In this document: one piece after another, positions 1 to 9,335 of the stretch | Numbering within the stretch: the first letter of the stretch is position 1 | Layout of the letters: each line of letters starts with the position of its first letter | Assembly (NCBI GenBank): GCA_964019335.1 | Contig: OZ025697.1 | Coordinates: 310,001-374,000, forward strand | DNA: 64,000 bases | Reading direction: 5' to 3' | Source: Diplonema japonicum | Lineage: Eukaryota > Euglenozoa > Diplonemea > Diplonemida > Diplonemidae | Notes under the pieces: model-generated | Database searches by the model: none | The model's input: only the letters and a program-made list of their open reading frames with translations | What the model was told of the DNA's origin: nothing | Translations under genes and position numbers: made by a program

Positions 1-127
1 TCCGTTCCACCGTGAAGGCGTCGCCTATCTTTTTATGCAGCTCGTCCATTGCTGGTAACATTGTGAAGGCCAGCTCTATGTTCTTCTTTGTGCCGTGTAC
101 ATCGGCTGCTACTAGGAGCACGTACAT
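1..127 (-). CDS. N-terminal fragment of an unknown protein
   Basis: A reading frame opens with an ATG at 127-125 on the minus strand and runs off the left edge, giving 42 residues. It begins MYVLLVAADVHGTKK and continues with a helical-looking stretch around LPAMDELHKKIGDAF. No family is recognised. The start is supported by a pyrimidine-rich stretch that ends in CAG at 138-136, eight bases upstream of the ATG, which fits a spliced-leader acceptor. The gene is co-oriented with everything else in the window and lies about 80 bases downstream of the probable end of the preceding gene. Clean codon use and the acceptor make it likely to be real; its function cannot be inferred. Confidence 0.6.
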   Translation of the reverse strand, partial: MYVLLVAADVHGTKKNIELAFTMLPAMDELHKKIGDAFTVER

Positions 128-135
128 TTGAAACA

Positions 136-180
136 CTGTTGAAGTGGTGGTGCGGTGTGTGACAAAAAAAGAGGGGATAA
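136..180 (-). other. Candidate spliced-leader (trans-splice) acceptor
   Basis: Read on the minus strand, a C/T-rich run including seven consecutive T is followed by a CA-rich stretch and CAG at 138-136. The next ATG lies eight bases downstream and opens the partial gene. A polypyrimidine tract plus the first AG before the ATG is the usual euglenozoan acceptor arrangement. The function is inferred from layout only. Confidence 0.4.
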
Positions 181-207
181 ATTCTAACTGAGAAACCCCC
201 CTAAAAT

Positions 208-3132
208 CTAGATGTAATATTTTCTACCTGTTGCTGTTCGGAAATGTGTGCTTCCCTGTTTTTTTTTTTTTTTTTTTTTTTCTTTTCAATCCATTACCTG
301 CATTGTTCTTGCCTGTGCTTTTCGGACAATGCGAAGCCTCTCCCGAACCGCCTTCATGAAGGCGAAGAAGTCCCATTTTCGTTCCCCCCATTTTCCCGAG
401 ACTGCCTCTTCTTGCATACAAGCTATCGAATCAAGAGCCGCACTGTATTTGTTTTTTTTTTGCCCCCCCTCTTTTCTTTTTGCCGCCGTTATTGATGCAT
501 ACCCATGCCACACCACGAAGTTCGGTGCGTCCAAAGGGGCCAGCGCCCTGTATTCATCGAGGGTAAGGATTTTACCCTTATCCCTTCGTTTTGTCATATG
601 TTTGTACATTGCTTGTGGGTCCTTTAGATGGGCGAACAGCAGAGCAGGATGCGTGGCGTACGGGCATCCCCCGAGCACAGTGGGTTCTGAACATGTTCCT
701 TCACTTTCAAAGTTACTAGCGTTCTTGGTGAACACGTTTTGCGTGAGGATGCTCGCTCGTTTCAAGAGATCCCATTTCAACCCCACTGCCTCCTGTTCAT
801 TGGTAGCCCTCGACACAGGGGGCGACAGGGATCTTGCATGTACTTCCGATCCTCCAAACCGCGAATTCGTTTGCATGTAACTACTCTCCGTTACTTTCGA
901 CCGCCCAGACACAGATGACCTCCTGCTGGGTACAAGCCCCTCGGACGCTGCCAGGTTCGCCTTGATATGCCCTCGCAGACTCGTTTTCATGGACAAAGGT
1001 CTCTGCGGGAAGGTTGTCATGAACGATGAACTAACCGGCAGGCTCCCTATTTCGTCCTCCGGGAAGGCAGGGACAGGTGTCGACTTCGAACGCTTCTTGA
1101 AGTGCGGGATGTCTGGCTTCCTCTCCGTTCTTTCCATCACCGGCTTCCTGATGTGCTGCACCTTTTGCTTCTCGGGAACTGGTTTGCTCGGTTTCGGAGG
1201 AGCGCTTCGTGTCCGCACACGTTGGCTAACTTGTTGTGGCTCCCTGTGTACTTGTTTCGGTTCCCGTTCAACTTGTTTCTCTCGTGACACATTTACCTTT
1301 CGCTCCTCTGACTTTCCCCCGTCAAGTCGTGTTGAGGAGTTCCATCCCTGTGAGGCAGGCGACGTGCTGGAGGATCTTGCAGGGGACACACTGTGTGCGC
1401 TCAGTTTGCTCACGTCACCACTTCTCAGCTGCGGTGAGGTGCTGCGGCGTGCAATCCTTGTCGAACCCGTTTCTTCACCACCTGTCTCACTTTTCCTCCC
1501 ACCCACCCTGCGTGGAAGCGTTGTGCCACGGTCCCGCGCCCTCTCGGGCCACACATTCAACGGGCTGTATGACGGCTTCCTCCTCTCCTTCTCCCTCTCC
1601 TTTTCCTTCTCCTTCTCTCTTGCTTTCTCCCTTTCTCTTGCCTTCTCCTTCTCTCTTGCCTTCTCCCTCTCTCTCGCCTTCTCCTTCTCCCTCTCCTTCT
1701 CTCTCTCTCTTTCTTTTTCTTTTTCCTTCGCTTTCTTCTGACTAATCGAATTACCGCGTGCACCATCCCTGGTACTGTATATCGGCGACACGCTAGGCTC
1801 CCTTACAAAAGCGCGGCTGCCTTTCAGAGTTGCTTGCGACGATGTGCTGTGTTTCCTCTCGGCAGGGTTCGCTCTGTTGGGGGAGATTGACGTGCCGGTA
1901 CTTCGAGTGAGCCGCTCCGGCGATGGCTTGGACTCTTTCGTGGGCGAGGTGAAGTGCCGTCTTGGGGGCGAACTGCGGGCAGGCTCCGCACGCGCTGGGA
2001 ACAAAGCACAGCTTTCGATCGAAGTGCCACGTGTATGTGTAGAGCGCACAGGACGCACGGGGGTGGTATCGCAGCGGGGTGTCGTCACAGGGGACGGGGA
2101 GGGAGGTGGGGTCCTTCTAGGGGTGGATACTGGGGAATCGGAATGCTCTATTGCTGGGTACCCCCGCATATCCCTAAGAGGAGAGGTAGACACATCATGC
2201 TGCACCGGCTGCGGGGACGTGGCAACGGTACGCTGCACGGGCAGAGGAATCGGGGCTGGAGCAGGAGCAGGTGCCGGCGCAACAAGCGGAGAAACAGAAG
2301 GCGAGTCTATAGGCGTCGTGATAGGCGACGTGCTCTGCGCTCTCGACAGCGCAAGTATCGGGGAGGTGCCCACATCGTTATGGCTAACATCTGCCCCACT
2401 CGCTACACTTGTCACCCCTCTTGGTGACGCGCTTTCGACTGTGTACGTTGTGATGACAGACGCCCTGCGCGACTGTTTCACTATCTGCTCTGCTATCCTG
2501 TCTTCAAGAGAGCTTGCTTTGCTCATCTTATCCATGTCAATAGATTCCTTCAAAGACGGCTTAGTGGGCACAGCAACCCTTGTCTGGGATGATTGAACGC
2601 TCGTCTCGTAACTGCTCATCGGCACTGCTGGGATTTCGACTGTAGACGTGACACGCTTCTCCGTCTGGCTGAGGAGAGAGAGGAGGTGGTCCCTGTGGTG
2701 GGTGTCATGCTGTCTTTGTCTTATTGGGGAGATGTCTCTAAAGGGAGAGATCCTCCCGCAGGGTAGAGGTGGAGAGACAGCGGCTTTAATCGGGCTGAAG
2801 TTAGGTGCCGTGAAGACGAAGACAGGTGAGGTAGGAGAAGGGCGAGCGTTGAGGGGCGGGGGAGGCGACCAGTCACGTGAGTGCACTCGTGTTGTGGTCC
2901 TCGGTGGTGGAAAAGACACGGGAGTGGGTGAGGGCACATGCACATGCACAGGCGAAACATCCCTCGAGCACCCCACGTCTTGCTTCACAGCCAGCACCTT
3001 CACTAAGTCGGCAATCTCTTTTTTCAGCTCACCCAACGAGGTCACAACCTTTCTGTTGTACACGGGTTCCACAGAGGGCTGCTTCTCTCTTTTGCCGCTA
3101 CATCCTTTGAGGTACTTATCCAAGATGTCCAT
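208..3132 (-). CDS. Ser/Pro/Arg-rich low-complexity protein with a charged helix and a conserved-looking C-terminal domain
   Basis: The frame is open further upstream, but MDILDKYLKG at 3132 is the first ATG after a candidate acceptor (AG at 3214-3213 behind a T-run). The N-terminal ~40 residues look folded. The middle is disordered: many SP/TP sites, a PAPAPAPAP run, and at about residues 464-522 an almost pure K/E/R/A segment that should form a single charged alpha helix. The C-terminal ~120 residues are well ordered (CPYATHPALLFAHLK, PNFVVWHGYASI, KWDFFAFMKAVRERL) but match no family I know. The frame would end at 286. A candidate 42-nt intron (297-256, GTAATG...AAACAG, filled with A) would replace the last residues with a 15-residue tail ending at 208, giving 960 residues instead of 948. 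No function is assigned. Confidence 0.8.
1568..1737 (-). repeat. Purine-strand microsatellite-like repeat coding a K/E/R/A charged helix
   Basis: On the plus strand this is an imperfect CTCTCTTGCCTTCTC-type pyrimidine repeat. On the minus (coding) strand it encodes alternating units such as KAREREKAREKEKAR with no prolines or stops. The reading frame is kept open across about 170 bases of repeat, so it is a protein feature rather than spacer. Such segments usually form single alpha helices. Confidence 0.75.
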
Positions 3133-3261
3133 TGACACCCCTCCCAACCTGTCAATACGGTACAACGGGAGGGGGGGGGGGGGGGAGGGTGCAATACAAA
3201 CAAAAGGACAAACTAAAGGATACAAACAGGTACAAAAAAAAAAAAAAACTATTCCATGTAC

Positions 3262-4041
3262 TCAACGTGTCGGGGATGTGGTACGGTAAGGGGAGTGTGA
3301 CCGCCTGGTCTTGGTAGGCGTCCATGGGCGGGATGGGGCTTCGCCGAGCATGAGGGGCAACGTGACGAGGGAACCATGTCGCTCGACGACAAGTGTAATG
3401 ATGGCGTGCGGTTCGTAGCCAGCGAGAAGCCCACGGAGGTCAGCACGGCAGGTGACAGGGTGCCCGTCGATCATGATGATGAGGTCGTTGGGGAAGACCC
3501 CTGCCACCTCACACGGCCCGTTGAGATTGATGGTAAGGATCTTGACACCCTTTCTGTGGTCTTCAGCAACCTCTGCGCCTATGATGCAAGGGACCCTCAC
3601 CCTCTGGGGGGACGGGACCCTAACAGGTGTAACAACCTCCATAGGGAGGACAGGTGGAATCACAGGGACAGGGATAGGTATCGTCTTCTCGTTCAACACC
3701 GCCATCTCCTTTAACAATGAGGCGAACGCAGGTAGCCCGTGGAGGCATCGCATCTTCGCTAGTGGGTCGCTGCTGGTGTTCGCAACCTGCATTTCATAAC
3801 CTGATAGCTGCAGGAGATCCATCAAGCCCCTTACTGTTTCCTCTAGTTGCTTGGTTCTCTCGTTCCCTTCCCGTACTTCTCTCCTCAGCTCTTCCATCTC
3901 CCCCTCCATAGGCCCCGATGTGGCCTGGTACTGTGGGGCAACATGCACCTCCCTTTCCCTCCTTGGGCTCACAGGCAGCATACCCGCAATTTCCTCCAAT
4001 CTGCTGACCTGATCCTCCGCCCGCTTTATACTCTCCGCCAT
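3262..4041 (-). CDS. Coiled-coil and PDZ-domain protein
   Basis: 259 residues starting MAESIKRAEDQVSRLE at 4041. The start is chosen because a long T-rich tract ending in CTCAG (AG at 4078-4077) lies just upstream, and the frame above it translates to a meaningless Phe/Leu run. Residues ~1-25 and ~55-85 are predicted coiled coil (EELRREVREGNERTKQLEE). A Pro/Val-rich linker follows, then a PDZ-type fold at about 165-245: ILTINLNGPCEVAGVFPND is a PDZ-like core, followed by LIIMIDGHPVTCRADLRGLL. PDZ domains bind C-terminal peptides, so a scaffold role is likely; the partner is unknown. The C-terminal tail is basic and rich in S/T/P/R. The gene sits downstream of the F-box-like gene in the same orientation. 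Confidence 0.8.
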   Translation of the reverse strand: MAESIKRAEDQVSRLEEIAGMLPVSPRREREVHVAPQYQATSGPMEGEMEELRREVREGNERTKQLEETVRGLMDLLQLSGYEMQVANTSSDPLAKMRCLHGLPAFASLLKEMAVLNEKTIPIPVPVIPPVLPMEVVTPVRVPSPQRVRVPCIIGAEVAEDHRKGVKILTINLNGPCEVAGVFPNDLIIMIDGHPVTCRADLRGLLAGYEPHAIITLVVERHGSLVTLPLMLGEAPSRPWTPTKTRRSHSPYRTTSPTR

Positions 4042-4076
4042 TTTATTTTCTTTGTGGATGGACCTGTATTGGTTAA

Positions 4077-4140
4077 CTGAGAAGAGAATAAGAAGGGGAA
4101 GAAGAAGAAGAAAAAAAAAAAGAAAAAAAAAAAACAGGGA
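4077..4140 (-). other. Candidate spliced-leader acceptor of the PDZ gene
   Basis: On the minus strand about 55 bases are almost pure C/T (T12-13 runs, then TTCTTCTTC and TTCTCTTCTCAG) and end in AG at 4078-4077. The ATG follows 35 bases later. This is the clearest textbook trans-splice acceptor in the window. Confidence 0.6.
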
Positions 4141-4282
4141 GAGAGAGAGGGCAGGGAAAACTTGGGTTAGATATTGCCCTGAGCCCTCATCCACCCCTTT
4201 TAATAAGAGAGGGAAATTAACTGGGAGGGAAATAGGAGAAGAAATAATAATCGGAGGGTGAGGGGAGGGGGGTAAGAAAAAG

Positions 4283-5170
4283 CTAAACCAGCTTCCCCTC
4301 CACCCTGGCTTCTCGTATGTGTCCTACCATTTTGCGGAAAGCTCCCCATTCGGTGTTGAGGTTGAAGGTCATCTTCCCTGTGGCATCGATTCTAATATTT
4401 TCGGGAACAGGCACGAGACGGTAGGGATCGGCCGCGTTTATCTTATATGGTTTAACAGATGTGGGTGGTTTAATATACACGGCGGGTGCCTCGTCAGAAG
4501 GGTTGAGCTTTGAACGAAGCAAGCGATGACGCCGGTCAGGATCGTCATGGACCCGATTGTGTTTTGTTGAACCACACCGGCATCTACTTCGCTTCAGTGT
4601 GCAATCGCTACAAGAGCAAGCGCAGCGTCTGTCGGACAACCGGCATTGAGGGCAAAACCCAACACGAGATGGCACGGAGTGTGTGATTTTCCTTTTTTTC
4701 TCATGAAAAAAATAACTGTCTTCGATTTCATAACTGTGACACAGACCGTGACCATCATCATCATCATCATCTTGATCGTGTGGCTCGGTGCCGCGTGGAA
4801 CCACGGGAAGAGGTGTATTATGTTTATAGAACATTTCCGTCCTCTCCTTGACAGTGTCGCACCCGGAGAGTAGGATCTTCCACCAGTCCTTTAGGCCGTC
4901 GTACCACACACCGAGGGCTTGTCGTCTAACCGCGACTTTCCTTTGCCAGTACCCTTGTTTATCACCGTACTGAATCCCTGCCCAGCAGGTTTCACAGAAA
5001 TTTACGAAATCTGTTCGATCTAAATACAGTAGGAGGGCTGCTACGATATCGTGGGGAAGCTCTACGTTGTTTAGATGCAGGCCCTTGATCTCAAATTCGG
5101 ACCGGGTTTCCTCTTTTTTCTCTGGGTAGAAATCGGCTGTGTACTTTGTGCGGGTACTATACCTGCACAT
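4283..5170 (-). CDS. F-box-like protein with a Cys-rich segment
   Basis: 295 residues from MCRYSTRTKY at 5170; sequence upstream of this ATG is homopolymer. Residues ~35-85 (VELPHDIVAALLLYLDRTDF, then CETCWAGIQYG) resemble an F-box helix pair: the LP start, spaced leucines and W/C positions fit, but the match is loose. A DDDDDD run follows at about 165, coded by an (ATC)n repeat. Then comes a Cys cluster at about 195-235 (CPQCRLSDRRCACSCSDC, CRCGS) that could bind zinc. The C-terminus is an ordered basic tail. If the F-box is real the protein would be a substrate adaptor of an SCF ubiquitin ligase; this is inference. Early in the frame there is a GTATAG...ACACAG pair 26 bases apart, which I regard as too short to be an intron. 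Confidence 0.7.
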   Translation of the reverse strand: MCRYSTRTKYTADFYPEKKEETRSEFEIKGLHLNNVELPHDIVAALLLYLDRTDFVNFCETCWAGIQYGDKQGYWQRKVAVRRQALGVWYDGLKDWWKILLSGCDTVKERTEMFYKHNTPLPVVPRGTEPHDQDDDDDDGHGLCHSYEIEDSYFFHEKKRKITHSVPSRVGFCPQCRLSDRRCACSCSDCTLKRSRCRCGSTKHNRVHDDPDRRHRLLRSKLNPSDEAPAVYIKPPTSVKPYKINAADPYRLVPVPENIRIDATGKMTFNLNTEWGAFRKMVGHIREARVEGKLV

Positions 5171-6226
5171 TCCCCCCCCCTTTTTTTTATAATTCCTTTT
5201 TTTTTTTTTTTTTTTTTTGCTTTTTTTTTTTTGCTTTTTTTGAAAAGGGAGAATCGGAGTAGAATAAATGAAATTTGGCGGAAAATAATATAAAAAAAGG
5301 GGGAGTCCGGAGAGGGAAAGAGAGGAAAGGGGAGGGAGAAAGAGAGGAGGGAGAGAACCCACCCTCTTTTTTTTTTTTTAAAAGTGTTTTTTTTTTCCTC
5401 CCCCCCCTCTCCCCCATTGGTTTTTTTTTTCTTTTTTATAAAAAAAGATTTTTGTGTTTTTATACACCCCGAAGGGAAAAAAAAAAGAGAAAAAAAAAAA
5501 GGGTGTGGAGGTACACCCATACCATTATTTGGTTGGTTTTTTTTTTTTTTCTCCCGTCTGCCCCAGAAAAAAAAGATAAAAAAAGAAGTTTTGAATCCGT
5601 GAGCCACCCCTTACTCCACTTATTTTTATTTATTCCTTCTTTCTTTTTTTCTTTTTTTCATTCTTGCTGCACCTGTGCGTCTACACTGTGTAGGAATATA
5701 TAAAAGGGGAGGGGGGAATCTCCTCAAAAAAAAAACTATCGGTATTCTGGCCCCTCACCCCCCTCCTTTTTTTTAAAGCCTTTCATAAAAGGTTATGCAA
5801 AAAAAAAAAAAAAAAAAAAAAAAAGAGAGCCGCGCCGCCAAAAAACGATATTCAGTTCTCAGAAGTACTTCTATTGACAATCTTTGTTTCAATGCGCCTT
5901 TTTTTTTTTTTTTTTTTTTTTTAAAGGCTATCCCCGTTTTTTTTTTAGACCTCTCTGTAGTCAGAAGATACAGGTCAAGTAGATAGCAGAGTTCTTCTCG
6001 GTTTTGTTTTTTTTTTTTTTTCTTCTTTTTTTTTTCTCGTTCCCAGAAAAAAGGAAAAAAAAAAAAGAAAAAAACTGGACATAGGCGGGGAGAGAGACGG
6101 AAATACCTGCTTTCCTATTGTCCTTTTTTTCCCCCTCTCTATCTTCTCCCCCTTTTTTTTTCTTTTTTTTTTCTTCATGTTGTCAATTGTGCAATAGGGA
6201 GGAATAATGGGAAAGATTAAATACGG

Positions 6227-6258
<32 letters not shown>

Positions 6259-6553
6259 AAAAAAAAAGGAGGGAGGCTCGCAGTGTTTATTAAACAAAAA
6301 AAATTTCTTTTTTCTTTTTTTCTTTTGTTTTTTGCATCGTCTTCCCTGTCCAGGCAAGACCGTTTTTCTTTATTCATTTTGCGCTTTTTTTTCTTCTTCT
6401 TCTTTTTTAAAAGTGTGTGTCAAGGATTTTTTTTTCTTTGTTTTTTTTTTTTTTTTTTTTTTTTTTTTCCCTCTCTCTTTTGTTTGATATCGGATAAACA
6501 CTTTTTTTTTTCCCTTTTTTTTTTTTTTTTTTTTTTTTTCCCGTTCAATTTCT
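5171..6553. other. Gene-free spacer dominated by homopolymers
   Basis: About 1.4 kb between the 3' end of the phosphatase gene and the F-box gene. It consists of A- and T-runs of 8 to over 25 bases separated by short mixed sequence. Open frames here are poly-Lys or poly-Phe artefacts. It must contain the phosphatase 3' UTR and the acceptor region of the F-box gene. I see no conserved coding segment or RNA gene. Confidence 0.6.
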
Positions 6554-6640
6554 TTATTCATCCAGCCCAAGGCTTTTTTCATATCTTAGCAAAAGCTCCA
6601 TGAATCCCTTATTTGGGTTAATCATGGGTCGTCTAGATCT

Positions 6641-6688
<48 letters not shown>

Positions 6689-7224
6689 TTTTTTCTTCCC
6701 AACATACTTCACAAGCTCAATTGCAGCATCTCGTTTCAATTTCTTCATTTTCATAAGGTAAGAGATGACCATTGTTGCCGACCTCGATTGTCCTTTAAAA
6801 CAGTGTACCAAGCACCCCGCCTTCTTCTTCAGGGCTTCATCGATAAAGTTGTGGACCTGCTCGAATATCTTCCCAAGATCCGTGTCCACCAGATCATCAA
6901 CATTGCACTGCATGTGAACCATGTCTGGCGACGTAACGACACTCAACTCCCTCCCGATGCTTGCCAAGTAGGTAATGTTCAAAGCTGAATAAATGCGAAC
7001 TTCTTGTGCGCTGCGCAGGCTGCCCAGGTAGAGATCGGGGATAATCTTGTCAGGGAATATCTGGTTGAGCTGTACCGAGATGTTTTTGTTCGTCTCCAAG
7101 AGTGAGTCTCGCTGCTCCAAGAGGCTTGGAGAATTGTCCAAATAAACCACCAGTTTCTTACATTTCCAAATATTCGGATCTGTTGGGAGAGCCAGGTCGG
7201 GGTTTTCCACAATGTACAAAGTCT

Positions 7225-7269
<45 letters not shown>

Positions 7270-8574
7270 TTTCAAACCTCTAGGTTCTCCAGTTCACAGA
7301 GAGGTGTGGGGAACCCCACCACTTCGTTCCAGTCCAACCCCACTTTTTGCAGTTTTTTCAATTTTCGCATCCCGTGCGGGACTTCTCTGAGCTGGTTCTG
7401 GTCCAGCAGAAGCTCTGTCAATTCTCTACAATTCTCGATCTCGTCGGGCAGACGGGTTAGCGAGTTGCTCTTTGCCATGAAACTCTTGAGGTTCACAAGA
7501 GCCCCGATCCCATCGCCGAGGTCCGAGATGTCATTGTTGCTTATGTCCAAGCTTGTGATGTGCACACAGGTGGTGAACACCTCGATGGGCAACGCTGCAA
7601 GTTCAAGCTGTTAATAATAATAAAAAAAAAAATAATAATAATAATTACCTCAAAAAGATCGAGAACAGCGGCTTCATCCTCCACACATTCCTGTATCACC
7701 GTCATGGGGTCGGGGTTGTCATCTTGGGCGAGGGGAAACCCGGTCTTGGGAACACGGGCTTGGATAGAACTGTCGTCGCCGCTGAACGAACTCTGCTATT
7801 TTTTTTTTTTTTTTTTCTCTTTTTTTAAATTATTTTTCAAACCTCATCAGAATCGCAATAAGTTGGCGACGTGATACCCCGCGCCTCCTCCGAGGCGAAA
7901 TCTGAAGGGATCATGCTTCCAAAAGTCGAGCTGAGATGCCGTTGGGGGGGTCGTTGTAGCTGCTGCCCCAAATCATTTCCGGAGGCCAGTGACGCTGAGT
8001 GCGACACATTCTGGGGAGGTGTTGAGCTGCCATCCCGACTGTCGATCACCACCACACTCACGCCTGCTCCCTTCGGTGCCCCGTTCAGGATACACGTTTC
8101 CCTTGAAAAGAGAACATTCGACCGTTTTCGCTGTGTTGACCCCGGTGAGCCCATCAACCCCAACGGCGGTGAGAGGGGATCATCCATGGGCTGGTGATGG
8201 TAGAACCGGCTAGAATCGAACCCACATCGGGAAGACCGTTTTTTCGGTTTTCGGACAAGGCACGTCTGCGCCCTCGGCCGTAACGGAACACCAAGATCGC
8301 ATGAATCTTTAGAAATTTCAAAATGTCTTTCGTCGTTGGAAGTCATCTCACTTCCGCAGGGTATATCCATTACCATCAAGCCTGACCCAACGGTCACTTC
8401 TCCGAGTGTGTCCAGAGACGCCATTGGTGCAGGAGGTGGGGTAAAACATGTTTCCAGCCCTCTTCTTGCGCTGAAGAGTTTCGTTTCAGCTTCTTCATTC
8501 CTCGGGCTTAAAGGAAGCGGCCTCGACATTTTTCGCTTGCCTTTTTCCTTCTCCCCTCCTTCATCTTCTGGCAT
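6554..8574 (-). CDS. Leucine-rich-repeat dual-specificity protein phosphatase (five exons)
   Basis: I join five exons: 8574-7843, 7795-7649, 7607-7278, 7222-6708 and 6638-6554, giving 602 residues in one frame. Introns are 47, 41, 55 and 69 nt (GTTTGA, GTAATT, GTTTGA and GTATGT donors). The first ~245 residues are Ser/Pro-rich and disordered. Exons 2-3 carry leucine-rich repeats (LDISNNDISDLGDGIGAL, LLLDQNQLREVP). Exons 4-5 form a dual-specificity phosphatase: PDLYLGSLRSA, a candidate general acid in NVDDLVDTD, and the P-loop HCFKGQSRS (Cys near residue 544, Arg six later). The last splice rebuilds the family motif KSRRPMINPNKGF, which strongly supports it. LRR-DSP fusions are known in Dictyostelium and kinetoplastids; such enzymes remove phosphate from Ser/Thr/Tyr of signalling kinases. 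The first intron has a TAG/CAG tandem acceptor (7796 or 7793). Confidence 0.88.
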
Positions 8575-9123
8575 GGCTTTTTTTTTCTTTTTTTTTTTTC
8601 TTCTTTTTTTTTACCGTCCCCCCACCCCCGCCCCGCCTCCTTGTTTTAAGAAAATTACGAGTTGTAAGGGAAAAAAAAAATTTTTTTTTCAATGGGAAAA
8701 AGAAGAAAAAAAAAAAATGTTGGGGGAGAAATTGGATCATTTAGCATCTTTTGTAAGAAGGATATAAAAATATTTTTGATTCTACATGAAATGAGGGGGG
8801 GGTGGAATAATCGCTATCGATTGAAAAAAGAAAGTAAAGGGGGATGGAGGGATAAAGGGAGGGAGAGTGGGCCATGTGGCCTTTTTTTTTATATACTTTT
8901 TTATGACAGAAAAAAAAATGAGGGTTGCCTCAAGTTATAAAAAAGAAAATATTTTTATCGAGGTAGGCCACGAACTTTTTTTTTTCTTGTTCCTTTTTTT
9001 CCCCCCTCGTCATTTGAAGACTATCACGGGTTGCCTTTAAGAAAAAAAAATTGAAAATTCACAAAACATATGGGTGGGGGAAGAAAGAGGAAAAAAAAAA
9101 GAAGAAAAAAAAAAACCAGACAG

Positions 9124-9170
<47 letters not shown>

Positions 9171-9233
9171 GGCGAGGAAAAAAAAAAAAAAAAAAATCGA
9201 TAAATGTTTTTTTTTTCGGATCCCTCATTATCA

Positions 9234-9269
<36 letters not shown>

Positions 9270-9335
9270 CGTTTGGGAAATGCAAGAATGCAATCCTTCT
9301 TTTGGGAGTGGGAGATAACTAAGAACTTTCCTTCT
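8575..9335. other. Spacer with very long A-runs
   Basis: About 760 bases between the giant gene's stop and the phosphatase ATG. It holds A-runs of about 40 bases near 9126-9166 and 30 bases near 9238-9267, with little complex sequence. No open frame has protein-like composition. It contains the 3' UTR of the giant gene and the 5' leader of the phosphatase gene. Confidence 0.6.

Noticed and set aside
1568..1737. CRISPR-like or minisatellite array
   Set aside because: Units are imperfect, without spacers, and serve as in-frame coding for a charged helix.
3165..3187. G-run as a telomeric or G-quadruplex element
   Set aside because: A plain homopolymer without the spaced G-tracts of a quadruplex or any telomere repeat.
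5130..5170. 26-nt GTATAG...ACACAG intron at the start of the F-box-like gene
   Set aside because: Shorter than every other intron in the window (minimum 34), and the frame reads through without stop.
5171..6553. Poly-Lys and poly-Phe frames in the spacer
   Set aside because: Produced by A/T homopolymers; no mixed composition.
8180..8260. tRNA T-arm-like sequence (minus strand GGGTTCGATTCTAGCC followed by GGTTCTACCA) inside exon 1 of the phosphatase gene
   Set aside because: It has a B-box look, but no A box or foldable D and anticodon arms lie upstream, and the stretch is in frame coding sequence. Possibly chance or an exapted fragment.
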